Shown here one piece after another: positions 17,951-26,533 of a DNA stretch of 64,000 nt; the stretch's first letter is position 1; each line of letters begins with the position of its first letter. The stretch spans positions 18,204 through 82,203 of the forward strand of contig NZ_CAESCM010000011.1 of assembly GCF_903166585.1 (NCBI RefSeq), given 5' to 3'. Under the pieces are notes generated by a model. It did no database searches. It saw only the letters and a program-made list of their open reading frames with translations, and was not told where the DNA came from. The translations under genes and the position numbers were made by a program. Origin of the DNA: Pedobacter ghigonis. Lineage in GTDB: Bacteria; Bacteroidota; Bacteroidia; Sphingobacteriales; Sphingobacteriaceae.

Positions 17951-19039
17951 TCAATGGGCATTAAGCATTTCCTGCATGCTGTAATGTTGTATTGTTTTTT
18001 GTTTAAGCGGGTTGGCGCTCCATTCTTCCCATACATTGGTTGAGGGGTTGTAGCCACATTTTAGCGGTTTGGATATATCAAGTCCTGCCTGGTTTGTATG
18101 TGTACGTTCTGTAAATGCCCTGCAATCTGTACAAACATTTCTGAACTCACAATCCCTGCAAACCATGATATCATTTTTAGTGATGTTCCAGTAAGCCTTA
18201 AATTCTTTAATATTTATGGCATCTTCTAAAGCAATGTCATTGATGTTTCCAAAACTCTGAGGCATTGCCGGGCAGTTTTTTATATTGCCATTTTTATCAA
18301 TACCTATTTTTTTATTAAGGCATGAATTATGATTAACGGCTTCTAAAACCTTCATAAGGTTAGTATCAAAATACTTTAAGTCTACTTTTCCACAAGAATT
18401 CAGTTTTAAATGTTGATTGGTAAAAACCAGGTTAAACCTGAAAATATCAGTTGGCTCAAACGGAGCATTTTCACATTTATAAAATATCAAACTGTAGATC
18501 CTGGTACAGTTCTTATTAAGTGTTTTTATAAAATCCTCATCAACTTCCGGGTGATACAGAGAGAAAATCTCGATGCTTTCTACACATGAGTCGTTGAATG
18601 TGGATTCTAAATTTAAAAAAGATGTTAAAGGAAACACAGTTTCACAATAGAATACCAAATGTTTTATCCCTAAATTAGCTATAGATTGCACCAGCTGTGG
18701 CGATAGCAATAAATCAGCCGTCTCAATAAATATATTCGAAATTTTGCCTGCCTCTCTAAATTCGAGAGAGAGTAGTGGAAAATTTCTATCCCAATCATGC
18801 TCAGTAATAAAGCCATATTCTTTTTCCAACAAATAATCGAGATATTCTTTTACTATTTCTTTTGATTCTTCATCATAAAAAGCAAATACTTCTTCAATAG
18901 AATTGGATTTCAACTCCTCAACAATGTTGTACAATTCTAAAGATTGCAACTCAGAATTGTTGCGCTGTAAATCAGAGATCAGGATCCTGTTAACACCTTT
19001 GGTTATTAAAATATCGCTAAATAAATTAAAGTACTTCAT
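17951..19039 (-). CDS. gwsS: Grasp-with-spasm system SPASM domain peptide maturase
   Basis: The protein has 362 residues and is the last gene of the RiPP operon. The C-terminal ~110 residues are a SPASM-like cysteine cluster: CPAMPQSFG..., then CRDCEFRNVCTDCRAFTERTH and a final CGYNP. No CxxxCxxC radical SAM motif is visible in the N-terminal part, as is typical of the GwsS type, which has SPASM without a working radical-SAM core. It likely binds Fe-S clusters and helps the ATP-grasp enzyme process the precursor. It starts with an ATGA overlap on the 59-codon gene, so translation is coupled. Confidence 0.85.
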   Translation of the reverse strand: MKYFNLFSDILITKGVNRILISDLQRNNSELQSLELYNIVEELKSNSIEEVFAFYDEESKEIVKEYLDYLLEKEYGFITEHDWDRNFPLLSLEFREAGKISNIFIETADLLLSPQLVQSIANLGIKHLVFYCETVFPLTSFLNLESTFNDSCVESIEIFSLYHPEVDEDFIKTLNKNCTRIYSLIFYKCENAPFEPTDIFRFNLVFTNQHLKLNSCGKVDLKYFDTNLMKVLEAVNHNSCLNKKIGIDKNGNIKNCPAMPQSFGNINDIALEDAINIKEFKAYWNITKNDIMVCRDCEFRNVCTDCRAFTERTHTNQAGLDISKPLKCGYNPSTNVWEEWSANPLKQKTIQHYSMQEMLNAH

Positions 19040-19215
19040 AACAATCTGCTAATTGGCTTATATGGTTTTACCAGCATCAGAAAGTTGGTCTTGTAGCAAT
19101 TGCATGTGCCATAAATCACCTCATTACTTTTTTGATTATTTTTTTCACCTCTGTATTCATCCACAAACCTGAATGTAAGCGGCAACTTATTTTTTTCTTC
19201 GATTTGGTATCTCAT
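19036..19215 (-). CDS. 59-residue protein between gwsG and gwsS, ATGA-coupled both sides
   Basis: I read this frame directly on the minus strand. ATG at 19215-19213 overlaps the GwsG stop (19214-19212). Fifty-nine codons follow, and the TGA at 19038-19036 overlaps the GwsS start (19039-19037). Both junctions are ATGA. The product is MRYQIEEKNKLPLTFRFVDE then a Lys/Asn-rich turn, GTCNCYKTNFLMLVKPY and SRLL. The features are a C-x-C pair in the middle and a basic C-terminus, with no signal peptide. Perfect double coupling argues that it is a real operon member. I know of no named family. A role as accessory or recognition protein for the maturases is inference. Confidence 0.75.
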   Translation of the reverse strand: MRYQIEEKNKLPLTFRFVDEYRGEKNNQKSNEVIYGTCNCYKTNFLMLVKPYKPISRLL

Positions 19216-20114
19216 AAATATTCGGCTATAGCTTTCTCTGCAGCATAATTACACATGGCTGAAACCCCTAAAAATTGGCCAACGGTATTTACCTCTAAAA
19301 AATAAAATTTCTCTCCGCTCTTAATAAAATCTATTGATCCACAGTTTACATCCAGTAACAGCATTAATTGATGCGTTTTCTCTTCAATTTCAACAGGAAG
19401 ATTATATCTCACATTTCGGTTAGGCTTTTGAAGATTGTACTTTCTGAAATCGGTTTTGGTTCGCTCATCACTTTGTGACATTATTGCTGTAGAAAAGAAC
19501 TCCCCGTTCAAATAAAAGCTCCGTATTTCGAAATCTTTCTCAATTTTTTCCTGAAAAAATGTGATAAAAAAACTGTCTTTTTCTTTATGCTCTATTATGT
19601 TGGTGTACATAATACTTTCCGCATAATCTTTGTAATTATTGATGGTAATGTTTCCGGTTAATGGCTTTATAATGGTTTTATCCAAAACCACTTCAGCCGT
19701 ATCTTCAGCCAAATAAAACTCAGGAACATCTAGTCCTAGCTTTTTGGCCTGCTCTAACACCATAAGCTTGTTTACAGCACTGGTGCTTTGCTTATTGACG
19801 TGTTTTTTTGATTCAATTTTTTTGATTACATAATCCTGCAACCAATGTTGGTGCTCCTGCATGTGGATATCTACAGCCGGGTTATCGTATTGGATATTTT
19901 TAAACCTTAATCTCCCTCTTCTGTACCAAACACTGGTTACTTCATCGATATAAAAGCAGTTTCTATGGCTTTCTATGTAGATGCGTTTTTCTTTCGCTCT
20001 TATCTCAAACACTTCATCTTCATCCACCCGAATGAATTTTTTATCCATTGCCAAAAGCCATTTTATAACTTCATTGGTGGTAGTCTCTTGCTTCTTGGAT
20101 ATAATTAAAATCAT
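19212..20114 (-). CDS. gwsG: Grasp-with-spasm system ATP-grasp peptide maturase
   Basis: The protein has 300 residues. MILIISKKQETTTNEVIKWL is the usual beginning of this ATP-grasp family. Later come KPLTGNITINNY (nucleotide-binding loop), FFQEKIEKDFEIRSFYLNGEFF and the metal-binding end FYFLEVNTVGQFLGVS. It is related to microviridin/graspetide ligases, which join Asp/Glu side chains to Thr/Ser/Lys of a precursor by ester or amide bonds using ATP. It is encoded 136 bp after the precursor gene and overlaps the 59-codon gene. Confidence 0.87.
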   Translation of the reverse strand: MILIISKKQETTTNEVIKWLLAMDKKFIRVDEDEVFEIRAKEKRIYIESHRNCFYIDEVTSVWYRRGRLRFKNIQYDNPAVDIHMQEHQHWLQDYVIKKIESKKHVNKQSTSAVNKLMVLEQAKKLGLDVPEFYLAEDTAEVVLDKTIIKPLTGNITINNYKDYAESIMYTNIIEHKEKDSFFITFFQEKIEKDFEIRSFYLNGEFFSTAIMSQSDERTKTDFRKYNLQKPNRNVRYNLPVEIEEKTHQLMLLLDVNCGSIDFIKSGEKFYFLEVNTVGQFLGVSAMCNYAAEKAIAEYL

Positions 20115-20150
20115 TGTTATTATCTTAAGCCCTCAATGTTTTTGATATGG

Positions 20151-20173
20151 TTGCCCCCGGTTTAAGAGGGCAA
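20151..20173 (-). promoter_or_regulatory. Hairpin between precursor and maturase genes
   Basis: A six-bp GC-rich stem pairs 20151-20156 with 20168-20173, extendable by two bp past a bulge. No T-run follows, so it is not a strong terminator. It could stabilise the short precursor mRNA or attenuate read-through, as is common after RiPP precursor genes. This is inference. Confidence 0.35.
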
Positions 20174-20250
20174 TCCATAACTTTTTCAATAATCGTGGTT
20201 AAATGGAATTTTGGCCGGAATTGATCGGCGAAATTACATTTACGCAGATG

Positions 20251-20490
20251 CTAGTAATTATGAATAGGTTCTCCCGGTGCAAGACGACGGATCTCCCTGT
20301 AAAGGTATTGACCTGTACCATTTTCGCCCGAATAGTGGTCATATTCTATACAACCCTCTCCAACAAATACATTAGATTGAATGTCGGTGTAACCTCCCAA
20401 TGCCCTTCCGCCGTTGATTGACGATAAATCAGTCAGTTTTTGGTTTTCAAGTAAGGAGAAATCCTTTTTCGTTCCTTTTAAATTTTTCAT
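20251..20490 (-). CDS. gwsA: RiPP precursor peptide of the grasp-with-spasm operon
   Basis: The peptide has 79 residues. The leader is MKNLKGTKKDFSLLENQKL then DLSSINGG, the Bacteroidota natural-product leader with a GG-type end near residue 27. The core of ~50 residues is rich in Gly, Tyr, Glu, Asp, Ser and Thr, with one Cys (VGEGCIEYD) and a C-terminal IRRLAPGEPIHNY. Acidic side chains near hydroxyl residues are what an ATP-grasp ligase of this group links. A second GG (ALGGY) lies four residues after the first, so the cleavage site is ambiguous. It is first in the operon. Confidence 0.82.
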   Translation of the reverse strand: MKNLKGTKKDFSLLENQKLTDLSSINGGRALGGYTDIQSNVFVGEGCIEYDHYSGENGTGQYLYREIRRLAPGEPIHNY

Positions 20491-20856
20491 GATATTAATT
20501 TTAATTGATTAGGTAAATTCGCCAACATGCCCTGGCGTGTGGGTTTTGTTCGTTTAAAATTCGATACAAACAAAGGGGATTACAAGCGGCAGTTGATATG
20601 TGATAGGTTTGCGTATCTTTTCGTTAATTCTGAATGCATATTCGTAAAAACGGATAAGCAGCAACAAAGAGTTTTACCTTTTATATGAAATTAAAGTTTC
20701 AACGAATGGCATATTGAAGCAGCACATTGACTATTTTTTGTTTTTTAGGAAGGATGATAATAAGCTGATCCCTTACGCAAATTTCCAAATAATAACTTAT
20801 TTCCTGCCATCTATAATAATTTAAAACTTCTGCCTGCTATGAGGGGTTAGTTAGTT
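20491..20856. promoter_or_regulatory. Divergent promoter region of RiPP operon and NmrA-like gene
   Basis: This 366-bp spacer has no gene. Promoters for gwsA (minus) and the NmrA-like gene (plus) must lie here, but no TAnnTTTG box at good spacing stands out. I checked the minus strand for a second precursor and found none. Confidence 0.45.
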
Positions 20857-21741
20857 ATGAAATCTAATTTTGTAATCTTAGGGGGCACCGGCCATATCGG
20901 ATCTGCACTGGCCAAGCAACTTTTAAAACGGGGGGAGTCTGTGCTCATTATCGGGCATAACAATGCGAAAGCAGAACTTTGGAGAAGTAAGGGAGTGGGC
21001 TTTGAGACTGCGGATGTGCTGGACAGCGAAAAATTACATGAACTTTTTGGGTTGGCTGATCGCCTTTTTATTTTAAATCCACCTGCGGATCCAGGCAAGG
21101 ATACTGAGGCACAGGAGCGAAAACAAGTACAAAGTATACTCAAAGCGTTAGCCGGGCTAAAGCCTGAGCAAATTGTAATGGCCTCTACCTATGGTGCAAG
21201 AGATGAGAAAGGGATATTTGACCTGGGTACCCTTTATGCGCTTGAGCAAGGGCTTAAAGCCCATGGATCTCCCCTTGCTATTATTAGGAGTGCTTATTAC
21301 ATGAGTAATTTAGATATGTCTGCTGAAATAGCGATTAAATCAGGAAAATTTGATACGCTGTTACCAGCGAACTTTAAATTACCAATGGTATCGCCTGTTG
21401 ATATCGGTCATTTTGCTGCGCAAATAATCAGTGAGAAGCGGCTGGGAACTTTTTATATTCAGGCGGCGGAGGAATATGCTGCGGCTGATGCGGTGCGTAT
21501 CCTAAATGATATCCTGGATAAAAACATAGTGGCCAATGAGATCCCTAAAGAGGATTGGGCAGCTTATTTGCAAAAGGCAGGTTTCTCTGCTGCTTCCACC
21601 CAATCATTTATCGGCATGACTGAGCTTACTATGAATGAAAAATTTGAGGCTCCCGAACCATATTTTGGAGAAACTACGCTGGAGGATTACCTCGGAGGGC
21701 TAGTGCAAAAATTATCACAGAAGCGAAAGGAAGAAGGATAA
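20857..21741 (+). CDS. NmrA-like NAD(P)-binding protein
   Basis: The protein has 294 residues. It starts NFVILGGTGHIGSALAKQLL, a GxxGxxG dinucleotide fold. FILNPPADPGKD, IVMASTYGAR and LAIIRSAYYMSNL follow the pattern of NmrA/HSCARG and quinone oxidoreductase 2-like atypical SDRs, which lack the catalytic Tyr-x3-Lys. It may be a redox sensor or an oxidoreductase; the substrate is unknown. It is monocistronic and divergent from the RiPP operon. Confidence 0.82.
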   Translation: MKSNFVILGGTGHIGSALAKQLLKRGESVLIIGHNNAKAELWRSKGVGFETADVLDSEKLHELFGLADRLFILNPPADPGKDTEAQERKQVQSILKALAGLKPEQIVMASTYGARDEKGIFDLGTLYALEQGLKAHGSPLAIIRSAYYMSNLDMSAEIAIKSGKFDTLLPANFKLPMVSPVDIGHFAAQIISEKRLGTFYIQAAEEYAAADAVRILNDILDKNIVANEIPKEDWAAYLQKAGFSAASTQSFIGMTELTMNEKFEAPEPYFGETTLEDYLGGLVQKLSQKRKEEG

Positions 21742-21773
21742 GCCAGGCTTTGGGAATAACAAAGCCGCGTAAA

Positions 21774-22187
21774 TCAGAATACGGCTGGACTGACGTGTTT
21801 AAATTCAGCGATTTTCAGGGTATATATTTTAGGACTGGTGATATTGCAGTTCGGAGTTGAAGTAGCTGCTCCTGTGATGGTAAAATCAAATCCCACCTTT
21901 TGCCCGACTTTCTTTAGGCTTTCATGAAGATCTGCTGTTTTGATTGCATTGGTATAGGAGACTCCGTTCAGGCTAAGCTTGTCCCCAAATTGTTGGCCGT
22001 GGGATGAGGCGGAGTAAATTTCGATCAGCCAGTAGTCTCTTGTGGTGTCGGTATTACAGGTTTCTTTTGCGATGACGGTTCCCACTGCACCATTGTAGGG
22101 CATTTTATAGGGTCCGTGTTCTTTGCAGGCTGATACAGCCAGAAAAGTGGTAAATAAAATTGAATAGATAAGGATTGATTTTTTCAT
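21774..22187 (-). CDS. Hypothetical lipoprotein
   Basis: The protein has 137 residues. The signal peptide has a lipobox near LAVSAC at Cys21. The mature part is small and beta-rich with three more Cys (KETCNTDTT; TPNCNITS). It is not recognised. It lies first in order along a run of three minus-strand lipoprotein genes (21774-23361) with spacings of ~90 and 27 bp, which may be partly cotranscribed. Confidence 0.65.
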   Translation of the reverse strand: MKKSILIYSILFTTFLAVSACKEHGPYKMPYNGAVGTVIAKETCNTDTTRDYWLIEIYSASSHGQQFGDKLSLNGVSYTNAIKTADLHESLKKVGQKVGFDFTITGAATSTPNCNITSPKIYTLKIAEFKHVSPAVF

Positions 22188-22278
22188 AGCTTTGTTTTAC
22201 TGGGTTGATCCTGGCTTTGGTAATTATACTTACGCGGCTATCGTTGGCTAGGTTTAACGTAAGGGCCTGGCAGGCTTA

Positions 22279-22674
22279 TTAATTTTTGTTGATCCGGCGG
22301 TAGCTCAGACCTCCCCCATCGTATGCATCCTGGCTGATGGAAAGTTGATAGCCGGTAATGGAGAAAAAGCTTTGTGGATCGGTGCCGTCAAATGAGAGAA
22401 AATCTTCCTCTTGCCTTGTGATCATGGAAGTTTTACGGATAGTGTTGTATCTTCCTTGCCTGAGTGATTTAAAGTCCCTGGTTTCCGAGTAGGTGTTTTT
22501 AGCAAATTCAAGGATGTTACCTTGTCCGCTCTGGTATTTGATGGTTCTTCCTGAAAATCCTTCCTGGACGGATTCCAGTTCCCATTTTCCGCTGAGCTGA
22601 TCAGAGTTTTGATTGTCTTTTTTACAGGATGCAGCGGTAAGCGAGATCATTAAGAGCAAGATTAGATTTTTCAT
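22279..22674 (-). CDS. Hypothetical lipocalin-like lipoprotein
   Basis: The protein has 131 residues. The SPII signal ends TAASC (Cys17). SGKWELESVQEGFSGRT ... GNILEFAKNTYSE is a pattern typical of small lipocalin-like or DUF5004-type Bacteroidota lipoproteins. It lies 27 bp after the neighbouring lipoprotein gene and is probably in the same transcript. No ligand can be inferred. Confidence 0.65.
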   Translation of the reverse strand: MKNLILLLMISLTAASCKKDNQNSDQLSGKWELESVQEGFSGRTIKYQSGQGNILEFAKNTYSETRDFKSLRQGRYNTIRKTSMITRQEEDFLSFDGTDPQSFFSITGYQLSISQDAYDGGGLSYRRINKN

Positions 22675-22701
22675 GATTTGCCTTTCTTTTTTTGTTGGGT
22701 T

Positions 22702-23361
22702 TTAATTGTATGGTAAATCGTCGGTATTTGGAATGAGTTGCTCGTGGTTGACTATTGGATCGGTTCCAAATTTGATTTTTTTATAAGTACCCCTGGTTTT
22801 GTAGCCTGGATAATGAGCGACAAACCGAATATAATTGTCCTGTCCGGGTTCGATTTTGAATTCCAGGATGGTGTCCAGGGGTTTTGCTGAAAGTGTCTGC
22901 CTTTTGAAGTTTACCGCAACTGTTAGGCTGTCTGCAGTTGTTTTATCTATTTTTAGGTGAAATTTAAGGGTGTTGAACTCGGTTGCTTTGACGATGATTT
23001 GGTTGTCTTTCCCTGCATTTAATGGGTAACTAAAGTACTCGTAGGCTGATTTATAGTCATCTGTTTGAATGAGCTGAAGCTCGTAGGCTGAATATTTTCC
23101 ATTGGAGGTAAAGTTGAGCTGAAAATTTCCGTCGCTTCCAGCGCTTGTAGTGGCTACCTGATCGCTACATATTTCCCCTCCGGAAAATGGGTGGATTTTG
23201 CAGCCAAGTATGGCGATTTTTGCGCCGCCAATGCGTTTGTTTTTGGCGGTATCGGTTACGTATCCGTATACTTTGGTTTGGACACCCTTTGGGACTTTCT
23301 TACAAGCCAGGGTGAAGAGGGTAATAGCGAGCAAGAGGTAAATGGTAAGTTTTGGATTCAT
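22702..23361 (-). CDS. Lipoprotein with carboxypeptidase-regulatory-like domain
   Basis: The protein has 219 residues. The signal is MNPKLTIYLLLAITLFTLAC with lipobox Cys20. After it, VYGYVTDTAKNKRIGGAKIAILG and GSDGNFQLNFTSNGKYSAY are the hallmarks of a CarboxypepD_reg/Cna-B-like beta-sandwich. The second half is another beta-rich region. It is probably a surface or periplasmic lipoprotein of unknown role, and first gene of the small lipoprotein cluster. Confidence 0.68.
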   Translation of the reverse strand: MNPKLTIYLLLAITLFTLACKKVPKGVQTKVYGYVTDTAKNKRIGGAKIAILGCKIHPFSGGEICSDQVATTSAGSDGNFQLNFTSNGKYSAYELQLIQTDDYKSAYEYFSYPLNAGKDNQIIVKATEFNTLKFHLKIDKTTADSLTVAVNFKRQTLSAKPLDTILEFKIEPGQDNYIRFVAHYPGYKTRGTYKKIKFGTDPIVNHEQLIPNTDDLPYN

Positions 23362-23858
23362 GAGCGTTTTTTGTTTTTAAAGAAACGCAAAGATTGGGCG
23401 GTTTGCGACAGGTTGTTAAAAAATTAATAATTAGTTAATACTGGGCGGGGACTGAGAGGTTGGGTAGCGTGTGCAGTTTGTTGTTGCAAATGGTAAACGC
23501 TGAACTAGTTATCCCGGCAAGTAAATTCAGGAGGGTACAGTATTTAAAACTACTTTATTTGAAGGCTATTTCCAGTGTATCGATCAGTTTATCTGTATTG
23601 TCTGCTGGATTCAAGATACTTCTCATTAAAAAGGATGATCTGCAAATACTATCTGAAAGTGTGGAAGAACCACTTTTGCCAAAATACCCAACTGGGAAAA
23701 AAGCTAAAAATACAATGCTGATAAGTCCCGTATTTTGTCTTAAACGACCCCCATCCGGATGGAACGAGTATATTATTTTTGATCTAAAATAATTAGGCAA
23801 AAATTTGTCTTCAATAAGCATTAAATATTTAAAGAAACCCAAAATAACAAGCACCAGG
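23362..23858. other. Spacer without a supported gene
   Basis: Open frames exist on both strands (23460-23792 plus, 23555-23986 minus), but neither resembles a family, the minus one overlaps the reductase gene, and neither shows a convincing start region. The stretch may hold a decayed gene. Confidence 0.4.
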
Positions 23859-24428
23859 ATGAGAAAAATTATTTCTTTTATGCATATATCCCTTGATGGT
23901 TTTGTTGCAGGTATTAACGGCGAAATGAACTGGATTAAGGTTGATGAAGAACTTTTTGACCATGTAGGCAAACGGATTAGTGGCACAGATACGGCCCTTT
24001 ATGGACGGAAAACTTACCAAATGATGCAAGGTTACTGGCCTACCGCAGCAGACCAGCCTGATGCGAGCAAACATGATATTGAACATTCAGCGTGGTATAA
24101 AAAAGCCCATAAACTCGTCCTGTCAAAAACAATGCAAGGGAGTGATTTGACTAATACAACAATTATCAGCAATAATATTGCAACACATATCAAAGAAATC
24201 AAGCAACAGGAAGGTAGTGAAATTTTACTTTTTGGCAGCCCAACAGCAACCCATTCCCTCATCAAGGAAAACCTGATTGATGGGTATTGGTTATTTGTGA
24301 ATCCGATTATTCTTGGAGAAGGTATTCCCCTTTTCAAAGATATTAAGGACAGGGTAAAACTGAACTTACTGAGCTCCACACAGTTTTCAAATGGTGTAAC
24401 TGAACTCAGTTATCTTGTAGAAAAATAA
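23859..24428 (+). CDS. Dihydrofolate reductase family (RibD C-terminal-like) protein
   Basis: The protein has 189 residues from the ATG at 23859. MRKIISFMHISLDGFVAGING is the typical opening, followed by DTALYGRKTYQMMQGYW, KLVLSKTM, ILLFGSPTATHSLIKENLIDGYWLFVNPIILGEGIPLF and the closing VTELSYLVEK. This is the YwjB/YyaP-type group of the RibD_C superfamily, NADPH-binding proteins of mostly unknown substrate. It is widespread and commonly monocistronic. An earlier in-frame start (23805) would add a tail that does not fit the family. Confidence 0.88.
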   Translation: MRKIISFMHISLDGFVAGINGEMNWIKVDEELFDHVGKRISGTDTALYGRKTYQMMQGYWPTAADQPDASKHDIEHSAWYKKAHKLVLSKTMQGSDLTNTTIISNNIATHIKEIKQQEGSEILLFGSPTATHSLIKENLIDGYWLFVNPIILGEGIPLFKDIKDRVKLNLLSSTQFSNGVTELSYLVEK

Positions 24429-24698
24429 CAGTGATTATTAAGTATGTGAACTATCAGGATCCCTGAAATCATGCAACCGGGAGGAAATTGATGTATTGTG
24501 GCGGTTCCTGAGCGACCAGGATAGGTTTGGAAAATAATGTAGTATATTCAATACTTTTGATCTGAATTTTAAAAAACCAGTTGACAAGAAAATGAAATGA
24601 AAACTGACTTTTTTGGTAGAAATGTCAGGACAGTGAAATATTGATCAGCTGTCCTGCCATACAGGCTTACTTGGTTTGATTTTTGAATACTTAACTGT
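24429..24698. other. Spacer before a small exported peptide gene
   Basis: There is no gene here. The motif TACTTTTG near 24553 resembles a -7 box, but it is ~145 bp from the next ATG. Confidence 0.3.
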
Positions 24699-24869
24699 AT
24701 GAAAAAATATCTTCCTTATTTATTTGCATCTGCGGTTTCGGTAGTAGCTATTTTGTCCTCCTTCACGCTAGCCGATCCTGAACTGGGGATTTCAACCGCC
24801 TGCTTAAGCTGGGTAACCTGTATATGGATCATTTCCGGTGATAAGAAAAACCATACCTGTCTTTCCTAA
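24699..24869 (+). CDS. Small exported peptide with three cysteines (56 residues)
   Basis: I read this directly: ATG at 24699, stop TAA at 24867. The first ~25 residues (MKKYLPYLFASAVSVVAILS) form a good signal peptide or TM helix ending near FTLADPE. A short mature part follows with three Cys (ACLSWVTC ... HTCLS) and a hydrophobic WVTCIWIIS stretch. It matches no family known to me. A signal-like start and a clean stop make it plausible, but it may be chance. Confidence 0.42.
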   Translation: MKKYLPYLFASAVSVVAILSSFTLADPELGISTACLSWVTCIWIISGDKKNHTCLS

Positions 24870-25301
24870 GTTTATTGTGCTAATTGATCCTGATTTACCA
24901 TGGGATCCAAATGCCCTTTAAAGGGGCTTCTACATTCCAACACAGTTTCCGTTAATTTCAGGTTTTGCTGTCAATTACGCAGCCTGTAAAAATTTCGAAG
25001 CTTTTCCTCCATGATTTGAGGTTGTTCGCAAACCTTATGCTACCAGAAAAGAAATGAAGTAATCCTCTTGAACTGTCGTTCTGCCAGTTATATATATTGG
25101 TAATATTCCTATCCCCTTTATGATCGCTAACGCTCGCTGAAATTATTACCATCACAAAACACAAGCCCCTCATTGTGAGGGGCTGTTATTGTTCCGGATT
25201 TTCTCTACCTAATCCTGGAGTCAATATATAGGCACGCAGGCATCCATATTAACAGAACAACAATCAAATTTAAGCCTTGAGCATATACTGCTCAGGACAA
25301 A
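24870..25301. other. Spacer with a perfect GC-rich hairpin
   Basis: There is no supported gene. A minus-strand frame at 24958-25173 lacks family features. Hairpin 25164-25184 is described separately. Confidence 0.4.
25164..25184. terminator. Terminator-like hairpin
   Basis: A perfect 9-bp stem pairs 25164-25172 with 25176-25184 around a 3-nt loop. Only weak T-runs lie on either side, so it may be a decayed terminator or part of an old mobile element. Confidence 0.45.
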
Positions 25302-26150
25302 TTAATTTTTAGCGTAATCTGTACTGCTCGAGATACTTTCCCATGCATCTACTTCTTTACCTCCCTCTTCGCTTTTGATACGGAAGGCAGCCACGGCGTC
25401 AGAACCTAGCGGCAAATGTATTGGCGGGTTTTCACTTTGGGCTAAATTAACAATTACCTCTGCTAATTTCACAGGATTGCCTGGTTGGTTTCCGTCTATC
25501 TGACTGATAAAACCCCTAACATGTCCGACTGTTTCTTTGTAATCCTCAACGATTTTTTCTGCCGCCTGATAGGATTCAGTAGAGGCAAATTTTGTTCTGA
25601 AATACCCGGGTGCTGCTGCTGTAACTTGTATTCCCAGCGGTTTTACTTCAAGGGCTAAACCTTCGGTTATACCTTCTACAGCAAATTTGGTAGAACCATA
25701 AAGTCCGAAACCAGGAACAGAAGCAGTATAACCAAGCAAAGAGGATATATTGATAATATGTCCTGATTTTTGGCTACGCATTTGGGGTAAAACAGCTCTT
25801 GTTACATTCAACAAACCAAAAACATTGGTATCATACTGTTTTCTTACCTCTTCATCGCTCACCTCTTCAGTAGCTCCCAGTAAGCCATATCCAGCGTTGT
25901 TCACCAATACATCTATACGGCCAAATTTGTTTATCGCATCCTGAACACCCTGCCTCACCTGATCTTCTTTGGTTACATCAAGGATTACTACCAATGTTTC
26001 GTTTTTATCCCCTAATATTTCTTCCAGTACAACAGCATTGCTTCTAACTGTTGCCACAACATAATCTCCTGCTGCAAGTGCTGCTTTGGCGATTTCTAAG
26101 CCAAAACCTTTTGATGCACCTGTAATAAACCATACTTTTTTCGTTTTCAT
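25302..26150 (-). CDS. Short-chain dehydrogenase/reductase (SDR)
   Basis: The protein has 282 residues from the ATG at 26150 (a second ATG three codons upstream is possible). It is a classical SDR: FITGASKGFG for cofactor binding, NNAG in LVNNAGYGLLG, the catalytic Ser in HIINISSLLG, and Tyr/Lys in LYGSTKFAVEG. It probably prefers NADP, judging from TVRSN at the end of the second strand. The C-terminal region fits the oxidoreductase group common in soil bacteria. It is monocistronic. Confidence 0.9.
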   Translation of the reverse strand: MKTKKVWFITGASKGFGLEIAKAALAAGDYVVATVRSNAVVLEEILGDKNETLVVILDVTKEDQVRQGVQDAINKFGRIDVLVNNAGYGLLGATEEVSDEEVRKQYDTNVFGLLNVTRAVLPQMRSQKSGHIINISSLLGYTASVPGFGLYGSTKFAVEGITEGLALEVKPLGIQVTAAAPGYFRTKFASTESYQAAEKIVEDYKETVGHVRGFISQIDGNQPGNPVKLAEVIVNLAQSENPPIHLPLGSDAVAAFRIKSEEGGKEVDAWESISSSTDYAKN

Positions 26151-26533
26151 AACCTTCATTTTTTTATGCTTTTAATAACACCACCCTGATTATCGATAGC
26201 ATTCTGCTTGCATTTTTATATTAACTAATCAGGCTGTAAAAGTGCTAACAAGAGCTAAAGGAGTTGCGTGACGTATATCACATTTTTAAGCTGCCCGATT
26301 ATCGTGACATACATCACATACAGATAGGCTGATGGCGGCTCGAAGAAAATGTTAGCAAAGCAAAAATCTTAGATCTTTATGGTCGGGGCAAATGTGCAAG
26401 CCTAACAGGATGTTTAGCATTCAATAACAATTCTTTTCACAAGTAATATATTGGTAAGTCGGTTTAGCTTATGAAAAAATCGCTGCAGATTATTGAAATA
26501 GCTCCACCTATTTATTATTGTTTTTCTACTTGG
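26151..26533. other. Spacer without a supported gene
   Basis: This region serves as upstream region of the SDR gene (minus). A palindromic word GTGACGTATATCAC-like is visible at 26268-26282, and a similar GTGACATACATCAC lies at 26303-26316. The repeated pair may be an operator. Confidence 0.4.
26268..26316. promoter_or_regulatory. Repeated palindromic operator-like motif
   Basis: Two near-copies, GTGACGTATATCACA (26268-26282) and GTGACATACATCACA (26303-26317), share the half-sites GTGA and TCAC with a spacer of six. That is the layout of CRP/FNR-type sites (TGTGA-N6-TCACA). They lie ~120-165 bp before the SDR start. Regulation of the SDR by a CRP-like protein is inference. Confidence 0.45.

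Noticed and set aside
20203-20421. Plus-strand frame over the RiPP precursor
   Set aside because: It is antisense to gwsA, which has a clear leader and fits its operon.
23460-23986. Frames on both strands near the reductase gene
   Set aside because: They have no recognisable domain, overlap each other and part of the true gene, and have poor starts.
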